A program made the translations under genes and the position numbers. A stretch of DNA of 33,319 nt from Deltaproteobacteria bacterium HGW-Deltaproteobacteria-1 (GTDB lineage: Bacteria > Desulfobacterota > Syntrophia > Syntrophales > Smithellaceae): assembly GCA_002840635.1 (NCBI GenBank), contig PHBN01000017.1, positions 1 through 33,319 on the forward strand. The letters are read 5' to 3'. The notes below the pieces were generated by a model that was not told the DNA's origin, made no database searches, and saw nothing but the letters and a program-made list of their open reading frames with translations. Of this stretch, positions 25,244-32,480 are shown one piece after another (position 1 is the first letter of the stretch; every line of letters starts with the position of its first letter).

Positions 25244-25651
25244 ATGGCGGAATGCTGCGGGGGTGGAACAAAATTGATTTATTCCTGCTCCGGGTCAGCG
25301 GATGTGGGAGAGATTGCTGATCACGTAACGCGCAGGTTACGGGACGATGGTTTTGCCAAAATGACCTGTCTGGCCGGTGTCGGGGCTGGACTGTCCGGAT
25401 ATGTGCAATCGGCGAAAGGCGCTGATGAGGTCATCACCATTGATGGATGTGTAACCGCCTGTGCCAGAAAATCGCTGGAGCGGATCGGTGTTCAGCCAAC
25501 ATCTTACATTTTAACCGATTTTGGTCTGGAGAAGCACGAAACCCCTGTTACGGATCAAGTCGTCAATGAAATTTCGGAAAAGATAAAAAAGAACACAGGA
25601 ATTTCGAAGGCCGCACCGCAATCATCAGGAGGTGGTTGTTGCGGCACGTGA
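25244..25651 (+). CDS. DGC-domain putative zinc-binding protein
   Basis: A 135-residue protein of the DGC family (named for Asp-Gly-Cys). YSCSGSADVGEIADHVTR, MTCLAGVGAGLSGYV and VITIDGCVTACARKSLE carry the conserved cysteines, with DGC visible. The ends are unusually Cys/Gly-rich: ECCGGG at the start and GGGCCGT at the end, probably extra metal ligands. RBS GGGAGG precedes ATG. It would act in the cytoplasm, perhaps as a metal chaperone or sensor for the cluster; the function of the family is not established. Confidence 0.8.
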   Translation: MAECCGGGTKLIYSCSGSADVGEIADHVTRRLRDDGFAKMTCLAGVGAGLSGYVQSAKGADEVITIDGCVTACARKSLERIGVQPTSYILTDFGLEKHETPVTDQVVNEISEKIKKNTGISKAAPQSSGGGCCGT

Positions 25652-25713
25652 TGCTGAATAGAACTCTTGTAATAAAATACAGACTCGAAAAAACAATTTT
25701 AGGGAGATGATGT

Positions 25714-26136
25714 ATGACTTTTTGTTCAAAAATTATGGGAATTCCTGCGCTACTGGTTGTTTTTGTAATTATCTTTCTTACAGCGGGTTACGGTCAGGCG
25801 TTTGCCCAGGATAAAACCGGAAAATCCGAGGCATTAAAGCACTCTGTTATTAAACCATTGGTGACATTTGTAGAAATTGGCGCAGCCAGGTGTATTCCCT
25901 GCAAGGCCATGCAACCCATCATGAAAGAAGTGGCAGAAACATACAAGGGACAGGTGATTGTTCTTTTTCATGATGTTTGGACACAACAAGGCAAGGAAGA
26001 CGCGATGAAATACAACATCCGGGTCATTCCCACGCAGGTCTTTCTGGACAACGACGGCAAAGAATATTTTCGCCATGAGGGATACTTCCCAAAGGATGAA
26101 GTCATCAAAGTGATCAAGATGCAAGGGGTCAAATAA
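25714..26136 (+). CDS. Exported thioredoxin-family protein
   Basis: A 140-residue thioredoxin-fold protein with an N-terminal signal peptide or anchor (hydrophobic residues 8-32, ending QAFAQ). The redox motif is CIPC (in ARCIPCKAMQP), followed by the cis-proline loop RVIPTQVFLDNDG. It is predicted to work in the periplasm. The neighbouring CcdA starts directly after its stop, which makes it the likely redox partner: CcdA would keep this protein reduced. Ribosome binding: GGGAGATGATGT before ATG. Confidence 0.88.
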   Translation: MTFCSKIMGIPALLVVFVIIFLTAGYGQAFAQDKTGKSEALKHSVIKPLVTFVEIGAARCIPCKAMQPIMKEVAETYKGQVIVLFHDVWTQQGKEDAMKYNIRVIPTQVFLDNDGKEYFRHEGYFPKDEVIKVIKMQGVK

Positions 26137-26850
26137 ATGCTGGTTGACCTCTTTACTTCGCTTACGGCAGCTCTGACGCAGTCACCGGAAATTGCCGTAG
26201 GCGCGGCGTTCGCCTGGGGCATACTATCAGTCATTCTTTCGCCCTGCCATATTGCGTGCATCCCTCTCATTGTCGGATTCATTGACGGACAGGGAAACAT
26301 CAGCACGGGACGGGCCTTTGTCCTGTCTTTGCTTTTCGGCTTGGGGATTCTCATTACAATTGCACTGATCGGCCTCACCACGGCGCTGGCGGGCCGAATG
26401 ATGGGGGACATCGGCGGTTACGGAAGTTATTTTGTGGCGGTTGTTTTCTTCGCCGTCGGTTTGAATCTGCTGGGCATTCTACCACTGCCCTTTATGGAAG
26501 GCGGTGCGAACCCGAATTACAAAAGAAAGGGTTTTCTGGCGGCGTTTATTCTGGGGCTGATATTCGGCGTTGCCCTGGGACCCTGCACATTTGCTTACAT
26601 GGCGACGATGCTGGGCGTGGTGTTCAGCATGGCGTCAACACAATTGACGCTGGCTATGCTGATTCTGGCGGCGTTTGCCATAGGCCACTGTTCGGTGCTG
26701 GTTTTTGCGGGAACGTTTACGGAAGTCGTGCAGCATTATCTTCACTGGACGGAGAATTCCAAAGGTGCCGTGATTCTTAAAAAGATCTGCGGCGTGCTAG
26801 TGATTCTTGGCGGGATTTACCTGATCGCCCTGAATTTTATGCAAGGATAA
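26137..26850 (+). CDS. CcdA-like thiol-disulfide electron transporter
   Basis: A 237-residue integral membrane protein with six to seven hydrophobic helices, CcdA/DsbD-beta type. It has the two redox cysteines in their expected contexts: ILSPCHIACIPLIVGF in helix 1 and ALGPCTFAYMATM in helix 4. It moves electrons from cytoplasmic thioredoxin to periplasmic acceptors. It abuts the exported thioredoxin gene with no gap, so the two form a trans-membrane reducing pair. The next gene, arsC, starts 3 nt after the stop. Confidence 0.88.
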   Translation: MLVDLFTSLTAALTQSPEIAVGAAFAWGILSVILSPCHIACIPLIVGFIDGQGNISTGRAFVLSLLFGLGILITIALIGLTTALAGRMMGDIGGYGSYFVAVVFFAVGLNLLGILPLPFMEGGANPNYKRKGFLAAFILGLIFGVALGPCTFAYMATMLGVVFSMASTQLTLAMLILAAFAIGHCSVLVFAGTFTEVVQHYLHWTENSKGAVILKKICGVLVILGGIYLIALNFMQG

Positions 26851-26853
26851 AGG

Positions 26854-27270
26854 ATGAAAAAAAGAGTTCTCTTCTTATGCACGGCCAATTCCTGCCGGTC
26901 GCAAATGGCAGAAGGAATCACTAACCATTATTGGGGCGATTGGCTGGAAGCCTTTTCAGCGGGAACGAATGCGTCTTTTGTCAATCCGACAGCAATTGAG
27001 GTTTTGAAGGAGATCGGCATTGATATTTCAAAACACCGCTCGAAGAATCTTTCAGAGTTCAACGGGCAGACATTAGATTATGTGATTACGCTCTGCGGCG
27101 ACGCCAATGAAACCTGCCCATTCTATATTGGCGGGACGAAAAAGACACACATTGGCTTTGATGATCCGGCCAAGGCCATCGGGAGCAAAGAGGAAATTAT
27201 GCGGGAATTCCGGCGCGTGCGGGATGAAATCAAGATGAAGCTCGATGAATTCTTTAAACATGAAAAATGA
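26854..27270 (+). CDS. arsC: Arsenate reductase, LMW-phosphatase (thioredoxin-linked) type
   Basis: A 138-residue enzyme with the phosphatase loop CTANSCRS (Cys9, Arg15), the two further cysteines in ITLCGDANETCP used for the intramolecular disulfide relay, and DDPAKA, which holds the catalytic Asp. This is the thioredoxin-coupled ArsC class, which reduces arsenate to arsenite in the cytoplasm. The cluster supplies both reductants and a permease. Its presence is the strongest evidence that this cluster handles arsenic. The stop overlaps the next ORF. Confidence 0.92.
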   Translation: MKKRVLFLCTANSCRSQMAEGITNHYWGDWLEAFSAGTNASFVNPTAIEVLKEIGIDISKHRSKNLSEFNGQTLDYVITLCGDANETCPFYIGGTKKTHIGFDDPAKAIGSKEEIMREFRRVRDEIKMKLDEFFKHEK

Positions 27271-27467
27271 TGATGCAGGATAATAAAAAGCGGAACAGTT
27301 ACTGGAGACAGGTTATGTCAGACATCGCGGTAGTGATCAGAAAATATCGAAACATTCTCACAATTCTTCTGGCACTGGTCGGTATCGGGATCATGGCCTA
27401 TTATGATTACTGCGATACGACGTGCAGCTATCTGAAAGGTGACATTTTGGGCATCGATCTCAAATAG
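27267..27467 (+). pseudogene. Small membrane protein with CxxxC, truncated
   Basis: A 66-residue ORF starting at the overlap with arsC (ATGATGATG); an internal ATG at 27315 with GGAGACAGG is an alternative start. It has one hydrophobic helix (ILTILLALVGIGIMAYYDY), then YCDTTCSYLKGDILGIDLK. The Cys pair after the helix recalls VKOR/DsbB-like electron relay proteins. The ORF stops exactly where more helices would be expected. In a different frame, a protein-like C-terminus (WGWIDKTEIVPDDREEIVKV) follows at once to 27564. A deletion joining this gene to the tail of another is likely. Family assignment is weak. Confidence 0.45.
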
Positions 27468-27468
27468 G

Positions 27469-27564
27469 TGGGGATGGATTGACAAAACTGAAATTGTACC
27501 TGATGATCGGGAAGAAATAGTAAAGGTTCGGGGTTTTGCTGAGAGGATACTTTGTAATGATTAA
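27469..27564 (+). pseudogene. Orphan C-terminal gene fragment
   Basis: An open frame with no start codon encodes RWGWIDKTEIVPDD then REEIVKVRGFAERILCND and stops at 27564, overlapping the next ATG. Amino-acid use and the overlapping stop/start look like the tail of a real operon gene whose body is missing. I do not recognise the family. Confidence 0.35.
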
Positions 27565-27658
27565 GAAAATAATTATGCTATTGGTAACATCGATTTTCCT
27601 GATGCCTGTCGTCTACGCCGCCGATAACGTAACTTTTGTATGGGGTATGGATTTATAA
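27557..27658 (+). pseudogene. Signal peptide-only remnant of a secreted protein
   Basis: A 33-residue ORF: MIKKIIMLLVTSIFLMPVVYAADN is a textbook Sec signal peptide with an AXA-type cleavage site, but only about ten residues follow before the stop. The mature protein seems to be missing. Such a position beside the thioredoxin/CcdA genes would suit a periplasmic redox or metal-binding protein. Confidence 0.4.
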
Positions 27659-27699
27659 TGACGTGATGCAAGGCACAATCTTAATAAGAGAAAAATGGA

Positions 27700-28602
27700 A
27701 TGAGTCATAATCACAATCACCATGAAAAACCGGCATCGCTCGTAAACCTGATCTTTGCCATTATGATCAATGGTGGAATCGTCATTTTCGAAATGATCTT
27801 TGGCCTGCTGATTCAGAGCATGGCGCTGATTTCGGATGCCATCCATAATTTGAGCGACATCGCTGCCATGAGCTTCACCTATTGGGCGGAAAAGATGTCC
27901 CGTCGCCCGGCAACAGAACACAAAACATACGGCTGGCGAAAGATCGAATTTATCACCGCCTTCGTCAATAGCATCGTTTTGTCTGTGGTGATTGTCTTTG
28001 TCTTCTGGGAGTCTATTCAAAGGCTCTTTTCGCCTGCGCAAGTGTCAGGAAAGACGATGCTCTGGGTTGCCGTTGTGGCTTTTCTGGGAAACGGCGCAGC
28101 CACCTTGCTTTTGCAAAAAATATCGACGCGGAACTTCAACATCAAAAGTGCCTGGCTGCACTCGCTTCAGGATGCGCTATTTTCTCTGGGCGTGATTGTA
28201 GGCGCCCTGCTGATTACGTTCTATGACTTATATTTTGTCGATCCTCTCATATCGATGGTCATCTGCATCTTCATTGCCCACGAAATCTACAAAATTATCC
28301 GGCAGACTGTTAACGCGCTTCTGGATGCCGTGCCAGCGGATGTTGATTTCAACGCTGTAAAGGAAGATCTGCTTTCCGTTTCCGGTGTGGTGGAAGTCAA
28401 CGACCTGCATATTTGGCAAACCGGATCAGGCCAAAAACTGCTTTCCGCGCATTTGATATCCGATGACGAATCTCCTGATCATGAACAAATCATTCGCACT
28501 GTTCAGGAAATCCTTCACGAAGTTCATGGAATCAACCACACCACCATCCAGCTTCTGCCGTCTTCTGCCGGCGAAATGGAGTATTGCAACCACTGCAACT
28601 GA
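27700..28602 (+). CDS. Cation diffusion facilitator (CzcD/ZnT-like) efflux protein
   Basis: A 300-residue CDF transporter, six hydrophobic helices plus a cytoplasmic C-terminal domain. The N-terminus is His-rich (MSHNHNHHE). The transport site is formed by HxxxD in TM2 (AIHNLSD) and HxxxD in TM5 (HSLQD), the pattern of Zn/Cd-type CDFs. The C-terminal domain has VVEVNDLHIWQTGSGQKLLSAHLI with the conserved HIW. The tail ends EYCNHCN, a CxxC that might bind metal. It exports divalent cations in exchange for protons. It is probably in the same regulatory unit as the ArsR cluster; the RBS is weak. Confidence 0.92.
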   Translation: MSHNHNHHEKPASLVNLIFAIMINGGIVIFEMIFGLLIQSMALISDAIHNLSDIAAMSFTYWAEKMSRRPATEHKTYGWRKIEFITAFVNSIVLSVVIVFVFWESIQRLFSPAQVSGKTMLWVAVVAFLGNGAATLLLQKISTRNFNIKSAWLHSLQDALFSLGVIVGALLITFYDLYFVDPLISMVICIFIAHEIYKIIRQTVNALLDAVPADVDFNAVKEDLLSVSGVVEVNDLHIWQTGSGQKLLSAHLISDDESPDHEQIIRTVQEILHEVHGINHTTIQLLPSSAGEMEYCNHCN

Positions 28603-28621
28603 TGCTTATGGAGGATAAATC

Positions 28622-29377
28622 ATGACGCTAACCATTTATATCGTATGTGCTGCGGCGGTCTTTTTCTTTTCGGGCCTACTGGCCATGGCAGGTCTGGGCG
28701 CCGCTTTTATTTTCGTACCCTTGTTTTACTATCTGGGGGTGCCGTTGGCCGAAGCAGTGCCTGCGGCGCTTTTGCTCAATGTTGTGAGTCTGATGTTTGC
28801 GGCTGTAAATTATTATCGCGGCGGCTTGATTAATTGGCAAATCGGCCTGCCGATCATGATCACGGCGGTCTTGCTTGCGCCCCTGGGCGCTCACACGACG
28901 CCTTTTGTGGACAAACGTCTTTTTCTTGGTATGTTTTCAGCCTTCCTGGTTTTTGCAGGTCTCATGATGCTCTTTTACAAGCCAAAACCACGATTGCAGC
29001 CACTGAGTCGGACCATCGAATCCAGCGCCGGAGCGGCTGTCGGCACAGTGGCCGGATTTCTCGGAGGTCTGCTGGGTGTAGGCGGCGGAAATTTTATTGT
29101 GCCCGTTCTCAACTGGATCGGCATGGATGCCAAGGTTGCCGCCGGAACCACGGCGATGGTGGTTGTGTTCGCTTCTTTATCTGGTTTCTTAGGCCATGTT
29201 ACCCTGGGCGGGCTGAGCCCCGTTTTTCTAGGCATCATGGCCGTGATGAGTGCCCTGGGTTCTATTGTCGGGTCACAGATGATGAAAACCAAAATATCCA
29301 GTTCTCAATTGAAGAAAATCATTGGCGTGCTGCTCATGGTGATCGCCGCCAAGATGATTTTTGATATCGTCAAATAA
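28622..29377 (+). CDS. TauE/SafE family (sulfite exporter-like) permease
   Basis: A 251-residue membrane protein with two homologous halves, each with a glycine-rich motif: GLLAMAGLGAAFIFVPLFYYLG and GGLLGVGGGNFIVPVLNWIG. This is the TauE/SafE pattern associated with export of sulfite, organosulfonates or other sulfur compounds. RBS GGAGG lies 9 nt before ATG, 20 nt after the CDF stop. In this setting a sulfur or thiol-compound export function is a reasonable but unproven guess. Confidence 0.88.
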   Translation: MTLTIYIVCAAAVFFFSGLLAMAGLGAAFIFVPLFYYLGVPLAEAVPAALLLNVVSLMFAAVNYYRGGLINWQIGLPIMITAVLLAPLGAHTTPFVDKRLFLGMFSAFLVFAGLMMLFYKPKPRLQPLSRTIESSAGAAVGTVAGFLGGLLGVGGGNFIVPVLNWIGMDAKVAAGTTAMVVVFASLSGFLGHVTLGGLSPVFLGIMAVMSALGSIVGSQMMKTKISSSQLKKIIGVLLMVIAAKMIFDIVK

Positions 29378-29400
29378 ACAAACCAAAAGGAGGTATTTTT

Positions 29401-30021
29401 ATGATGACGAAACATATTCCCCCCGAATGGGCCTTTGAGTTTCATGGCCACAAATGTCCCTTCATGCCGCTCGGTTACCGCATGGGCAAGTTAGCTCTTG
29501 CCTATCTGGGCATTGAACCCGAAGCGGATCATGGGTTTTTCATTTTCCCGGAAATCGGCGAAGGTCACCCTCAGGCCTGCATGATGGATGGCCTGCAGGC
29601 ATCAACGGGTGCCACCTACGGGAAGCTTCTGATGGCCAAGACCTTTTACGGTAAGCTGGCGGCAACGTTTTATCACCCTCAAAAAGGCGCTGTGCGCTAT
29701 TCATTGAAGCCGGAATTCGTTGACCAGTTCGGGAAATTCGAGTTTTTTGGATACCGCAAAAAGGGGATTGAACCTTCGAAGATACCAGCCGCTGCCGCGG
29801 ATGAAGTTCTTCAATGGGTTTATGACCAGCCGGATGATGTCATTTTTAAAGTGGAGGCAAAGCCCGACTTCAAGTTCACGCCGGTTAAGGGGTCGTTCAA
29901 CAAGGCCAAGTGCAGTATCTGTCAGGAATATGTGTTTGAGCGTTATGTCCGGACCAAAGACGGCCAGCCGGTCTGCATCCCCTGCTCGGGTTATGAAAAG
30001 CAGGTTTTGATTGAGCGTTAA
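29401..30021 (+). CDS. FmdE family protein with C-terminal zinc finger
   Basis: A 206-residue FmdE-family (formylmethanofuran dehydrogenase subunit E-like) protein. The N-terminal FHGHKCPFMPLGYRMGKLA is the family motif around the first Cys. DGLQASTGATYGKL corresponds to the second motif, but has Ala where most members have Cys (tGCTyGK). The C-terminus holds a zinc-finger pair, CSICQEYVFERYV and CIPCSGYEK. RBS AAAGGAGG precedes a double ATG. FmdE proteins often accompany molybdenum/tungsten or metal genes; the actual role is unknown. A fragment of a second copy lies at 32080-32133. Confidence 0.8.
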   Translation: MMTKHIPPEWAFEFHGHKCPFMPLGYRMGKLALAYLGIEPEADHGFFIFPEIGEGHPQACMMDGLQASTGATYGKLLMAKTFYGKLAATFYHPQKGAVRYSLKPEFVDQFGKFEFFGYRKKGIEPSKIPAAAADEVLQWVYDQPDDVIFKVEAKPDFKFTPVKGSFNKAKCSICQEYVFERYVRTKDGQPVCIPCSGYEKQVLIER

Positions 30022-30069
30022 AACTTTTTTGTGTCAGGCAGAAACACTAGCAAGAACGCAGGGAGATAC

Positions 30070-30112
30070 TAATCTACTCAGCCCACAGCAAGATGGTCAG
30101 CCGAGTAGATTA
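30070..30112. repeat. Inverted repeat downstream of fmdE
   Basis: TAATCTACTC at 30070-30079 and its exact reverse complement GAGTAGATTA at 30103-30112 surround a 23-nt loop. It could be a terminator stem without a U-run, an attenuator, or a small mobile-element end. It overlaps the 5' end of the next track ORF, which argues for a later start of that gene. Confidence 0.4.
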
Positions 30113-30176
30113 CCTATGTGGGAACAAAGGCCGGCAAGTGATGCAGGCCTATCCCCATTTTTATTTGGCGGTTAAA

Positions 30177-30440
30177 ATGGACCCGAAACAAATTGCCAAG
30201 CAGATGATCGTTTGTAACAAAACCGCTTTTGATAATAACTTCCGCGCCATGCAGTTATTGCAGGAACAGACGGAAAGACTGGTCGGCAAATTCTGGGAAA
30301 AGTGCCCCATGTTTCCCGAAGAAGGCAAAAAAGCGATTGCCGATTGGATGACGTCCTATAAAAAAGGCTGCGCCGATTTCAAAAATACGGTTGATGATAA
30401 CTTTAAGAAAACTGACGAATTTTTTAAAGAATCTAAATGA
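30177..30440 (+). CDS. Small phasin-like helical protein
   Basis: An 87-residue, wholly helical, Lys- and Phe-rich protein (MDPKQIAKQMIVCNKTAF, WEKCPMFPEEGKKAIADWM, DNFKKTDEFFKESK). It resembles phasin-family/granule-associated proteins in heptad pattern and in its W....PEEGK...e.W...y.kg segment. The start at 30177 is preferred because the upstream part of the track ORF overlaps an inverted repeat and does not look helical, but no good RBS is visible. Polyhydroxyalkanoate binding is only a possibility. Confidence 0.5.
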   Translation: MDPKQIAKQMIVCNKTAFDNNFRAMQLLQEQTERLVGKFWEKCPMFPEEGKKAIADWMTSYKKGCADFKNTVDDNFKKTDEFFKESK

Positions 30441-30482
30441 GGAACGGTGATCGAGGCGAAGGTCCGTTGTAACAGAAGTTGG

Positions 30483-30543
30483 CTATTCTAACGGAATAGA
30501 AGTGAATTTTTTATATAATTGCACCTGATAGCGTTCCTATCAG
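30483..30543 (+). promoter_or_regulatory. Two inverted repeats around a TATAAT box ahead of the flavoprotein gene
   Basis: CTATTC-5-GAATAG (30483-30499) and CTGATAG-5-CTATCAG (30525-30543) flank a TATAAT sequence near 30513. Both have perfect arms and 5-nt loops. No good -35 is seen at 17 nt, which would suit an activator-dependent promoter. The second repeat ends just before the RBS. Confidence 0.45.
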
Positions 30544-30564
30544 AAGGACCGAAAGGGGAACTTT

Positions 30565-31968
30565 ATGAGTAAGAAAATTGATGTTGTCGTCATCGGTGGC
30601 GGTCCGGGGGGAACCCCAGCCGCCATGCATATGGCTTCCAAGGGAAAGAAGGTTCTCCTGGTGGAAAAAGCAGGAAAACTGGGGGGTGCCTGCCTGTTTG
30701 TCGGCTGCATCCCTTCAAAAATAATCAAGCATGCCGCCGATGAATATGATGCGCTCCGGAACAAACCGGCGGGCGATAGGCCATTTTCAGAGGATGCCGG
30801 CGTTTTCTGGAAGGAAATTCGCGCCCGGATGGACAGCATTTTGTCCATGCGCTCAGCGGGGGCTCTGCAACGGCTGACACAGATCCCCCAGGCAATGATG
30901 ATAGCGGGTTCGGCGAAGTTCACTTCCAATCATGAGATAGAAATCGAAGGAATGAATGGAGAACGGTCTGTTTATGGCTTTGACCATGCTATCATCGCGA
31001 CCGGCTCCATTCCTGTCGTTCCGCCGTTTAAGGGCGATGCCGTTCAAGACGTGCTCACCACTGAGCTTCTTTTTAAGCAAGAGACACTTCCCCCATCGGT
31101 TGTGATTATCGGCGGTGGACCCATCGGGGTCGAATTGGCCCAGATGCTGACCAAGTTGACGGTCAAATGCACGATTATCGAAATGCTGGAGACCATTTTG
31201 CCCGGCGTGGTCGAGCCGGAATTTGCCGAGGAGCTTGCCAAAAAACTTGCAGCATCGGGCATCGATGTCTTCACCTCGGCAAAGGTGCTGGAAGTGAACC
31301 GGTCGGGCGGAAATTTTACCACGACATTCATCGATGGCGCGGGGGGTCAACGGACCGTTCGATCGGAGAAAGTTCTTGCGGCGGCGGGAAGAATGCCCAA
31401 TCTGAAAGATCTTCATTTGGAAGCAACGGACATTCGATTTGACCGCCAAGGCATCGCGGTCGATGACTATCTTCAACCCGGCGTTTCGGGAATATATGCG
31501 GTGGGAGATGTAATTCACGGACCGAAGTTTGCCCATACGGCCACTTATGAAGCCTATATCGCGGCCGTCAATATCCTCATGGGACAAAATGTGCAAAAGG
31601 CCGATTTATCGAAAAATTCATGGGTGCTGTTTTCTGATCCGGAGATTGCCTCGGCGGGATATACGACGGCGGACGCCCTGAAAAACAATCATGATATCCT
31701 CACGGGGTCCTATGACTACAAAATTGACGCGACGGCGCAGATCAATCGCTCGCCCTTCGGATATCTGAAATTTGTTGTTGACAAGAAGAGTCTCGCGATT
31801 GTCGGCATCCATATCTTTGCGCCGGGCGCTTCTTCCATTGCCGGGGAGGCGGCCCTGATTGTGGCGAAAAATATGACGTTGCAGGATGTGGCACAAACGA
31901 TCCACCCGCACCCGACGTTAACGGAAGCATTCGGGTTTCTGGCGATGAACATGCTTATGGGAAAATGA
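30565..31968 (+). CDS. Dihydrolipoamide dehydrogenase-like flavoprotein disulfide reductase
   Basis: A 467-residue class I pyridine nucleotide-disulfide oxidoreductase. FAD motif VVIGGGPGG begins near residue 8; the redox-active pair is GGACLFVGCIPSK (Cys43, Cys48). The NAD(P) motif IIGGGPIGVELAQML lies in the middle, and GIYAVGDV is the second FAD motif. The C-terminal dimer domain has HPHPTLTE with the catalytic His-Glu. This is complete and of normal length. Without 2-oxoacid dehydrogenase genes nearby, a metal/thiol-related role (dihydrolipoamide, mycothiol-, mercuric- or CoA-type disulfide) is equally possible. The RBS is AAAGGGG. Confidence 0.9.
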   Translation: MSKKIDVVVIGGGPGGTPAAMHMASKGKKVLLVEKAGKLGGACLFVGCIPSKIIKHAADEYDALRNKPAGDRPFSEDAGVFWKEIRARMDSILSMRSAGALQRLTQIPQAMMIAGSAKFTSNHEIEIEGMNGERSVYGFDHAIIATGSIPVVPPFKGDAVQDVLTTELLFKQETLPPSVVIIGGGPIGVELAQMLTKLTVKCTIIEMLETILPGVVEPEFAEELAKKLAASGIDVFTSAKVLEVNRSGGNFTTTFIDGAGGQRTVRSEKVLAAAGRMPNLKDLHLEATDIRFDRQGIAVDDYLQPGVSGIYAVGDVIHGPKFAHTATYEAYIAAVNILMGQNVQKADLSKNSWVLFSDPEIASAGYTTADALKNNHDILTGSYDYKIDATAQINRSPFGYLKFVVDKKSLAIVGIHIFAPGASSIAGEAALIVAKNMTLQDVAQTIHPHPTLTEAFGFLAMNMLMGK

Positions 31969-31989
31969 CCGGCGGCCAAAAATATAACC

Positions 31990-32055
31990 GCTGCTTTTAA
32001 ACCGTCTTAGCGAAAGGAAAATCAAGCCCGGCGTCTTTGGCCCGGGGCTGTTAAA
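31990..32055 (+). terminator. Possible GC-rich hairpin after the flavoprotein gene
   Basis: AGCCCGG and CCGGGGCT face each other with one bulge across a short loop, around 32024-32052. No U-run follows, so confidence is low. Confidence 0.25.
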
Positions 32056-32079
32056 TGAAGCCACTCTAAACGAAGGGAG

Positions 32080-32133
32080 AAAGACGTCCGGCCGGTCTGT
32101 ATTCCCTGCTCGGGCTATGGAGTTAAAAAATGA
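32080..32133 (+). pseudogene. C-terminal fragment of a second FmdE protein
   Basis: Reads KDVRPVCIPCSGYGVKK then stop, matching the end of the intact FmdE at 29401-30021 (KDGQPVCIPCSGYEK). A ribosome binding site (GAAGGGAGA) lies directly before it, with no start codon, so almost the whole gene between RBS and tail is missing. Confidence 0.7.
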
Positions 32134-32159
32134 ATATAACACAGGACGAAGGGAGATAA

Positions 32160-32258
32160 ATGGACATTATAAAAATAGTGAAAGCCTTATCGGATGAAAA
32201 CTGGATGCGCATTTTAAATCTTGTCAATCATTCAGGCAGGTTGGGACACCCTGTCTAA
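32160..32258 (+). pseudogene. Truncated ArsR-family regulator
   Basis: Begins with a good RBS (GAAGGGAGA) and MDIIKIVKALSDENWMRIL, a typical ArsR N-terminus (KALSDE.RmRIL), then NLVNHSGR before running into unrelated sequence and a stop after 32 residues. The helix-turn-helix and metal site are gone. It appears to be fused to the 3' flank of the convergent radical SAM gene. Confidence 0.65.
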
Positions 32259-32311
32259 ATAATGTATGTGGTCAAGATTATCTCGGCATGTTCCGGTTAA
32301 TGCGGAAAGGA

Positions 32312-32480
32312 TCACGGGCATAATAAAATGCTTTTTGGCCAGAGGCAGTCGCCACACACGGGATGTATGTTTCTAAGACAATCTTCCTCGTTCGTTTCGA
32401 CATAATCACACCCTCCGCAGTGCATACAGGGGGGAAAATCAAACTTAATTACCTGTTTTCGAAATTCCCGATAATTTTTT
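32312..32480 (-). pseudogene. Radical SAM/SPASM protein, C-terminal fragment
   Basis: In a frame not listed in the ORF track, the minus strand encodes KNYREFRKQVIKFDFPPC followed by a Cys-rich end: CMHCGGCDYVETNEEDC, then CGDCLWPKSILLCP and stop at 32312. This is an auxiliary Fe-S cluster (SPASM-like) tail belonging to the gene at 32481-33245. Roughly 80-90 residues of a usual protein of this kind are missing at the joint near 32470, next to a run of eight A. A second short frame starts at the overlapping ATG (MPVILSALTGTCRDN) and is cut off by the arsR remnant. Confidence 0.65.
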
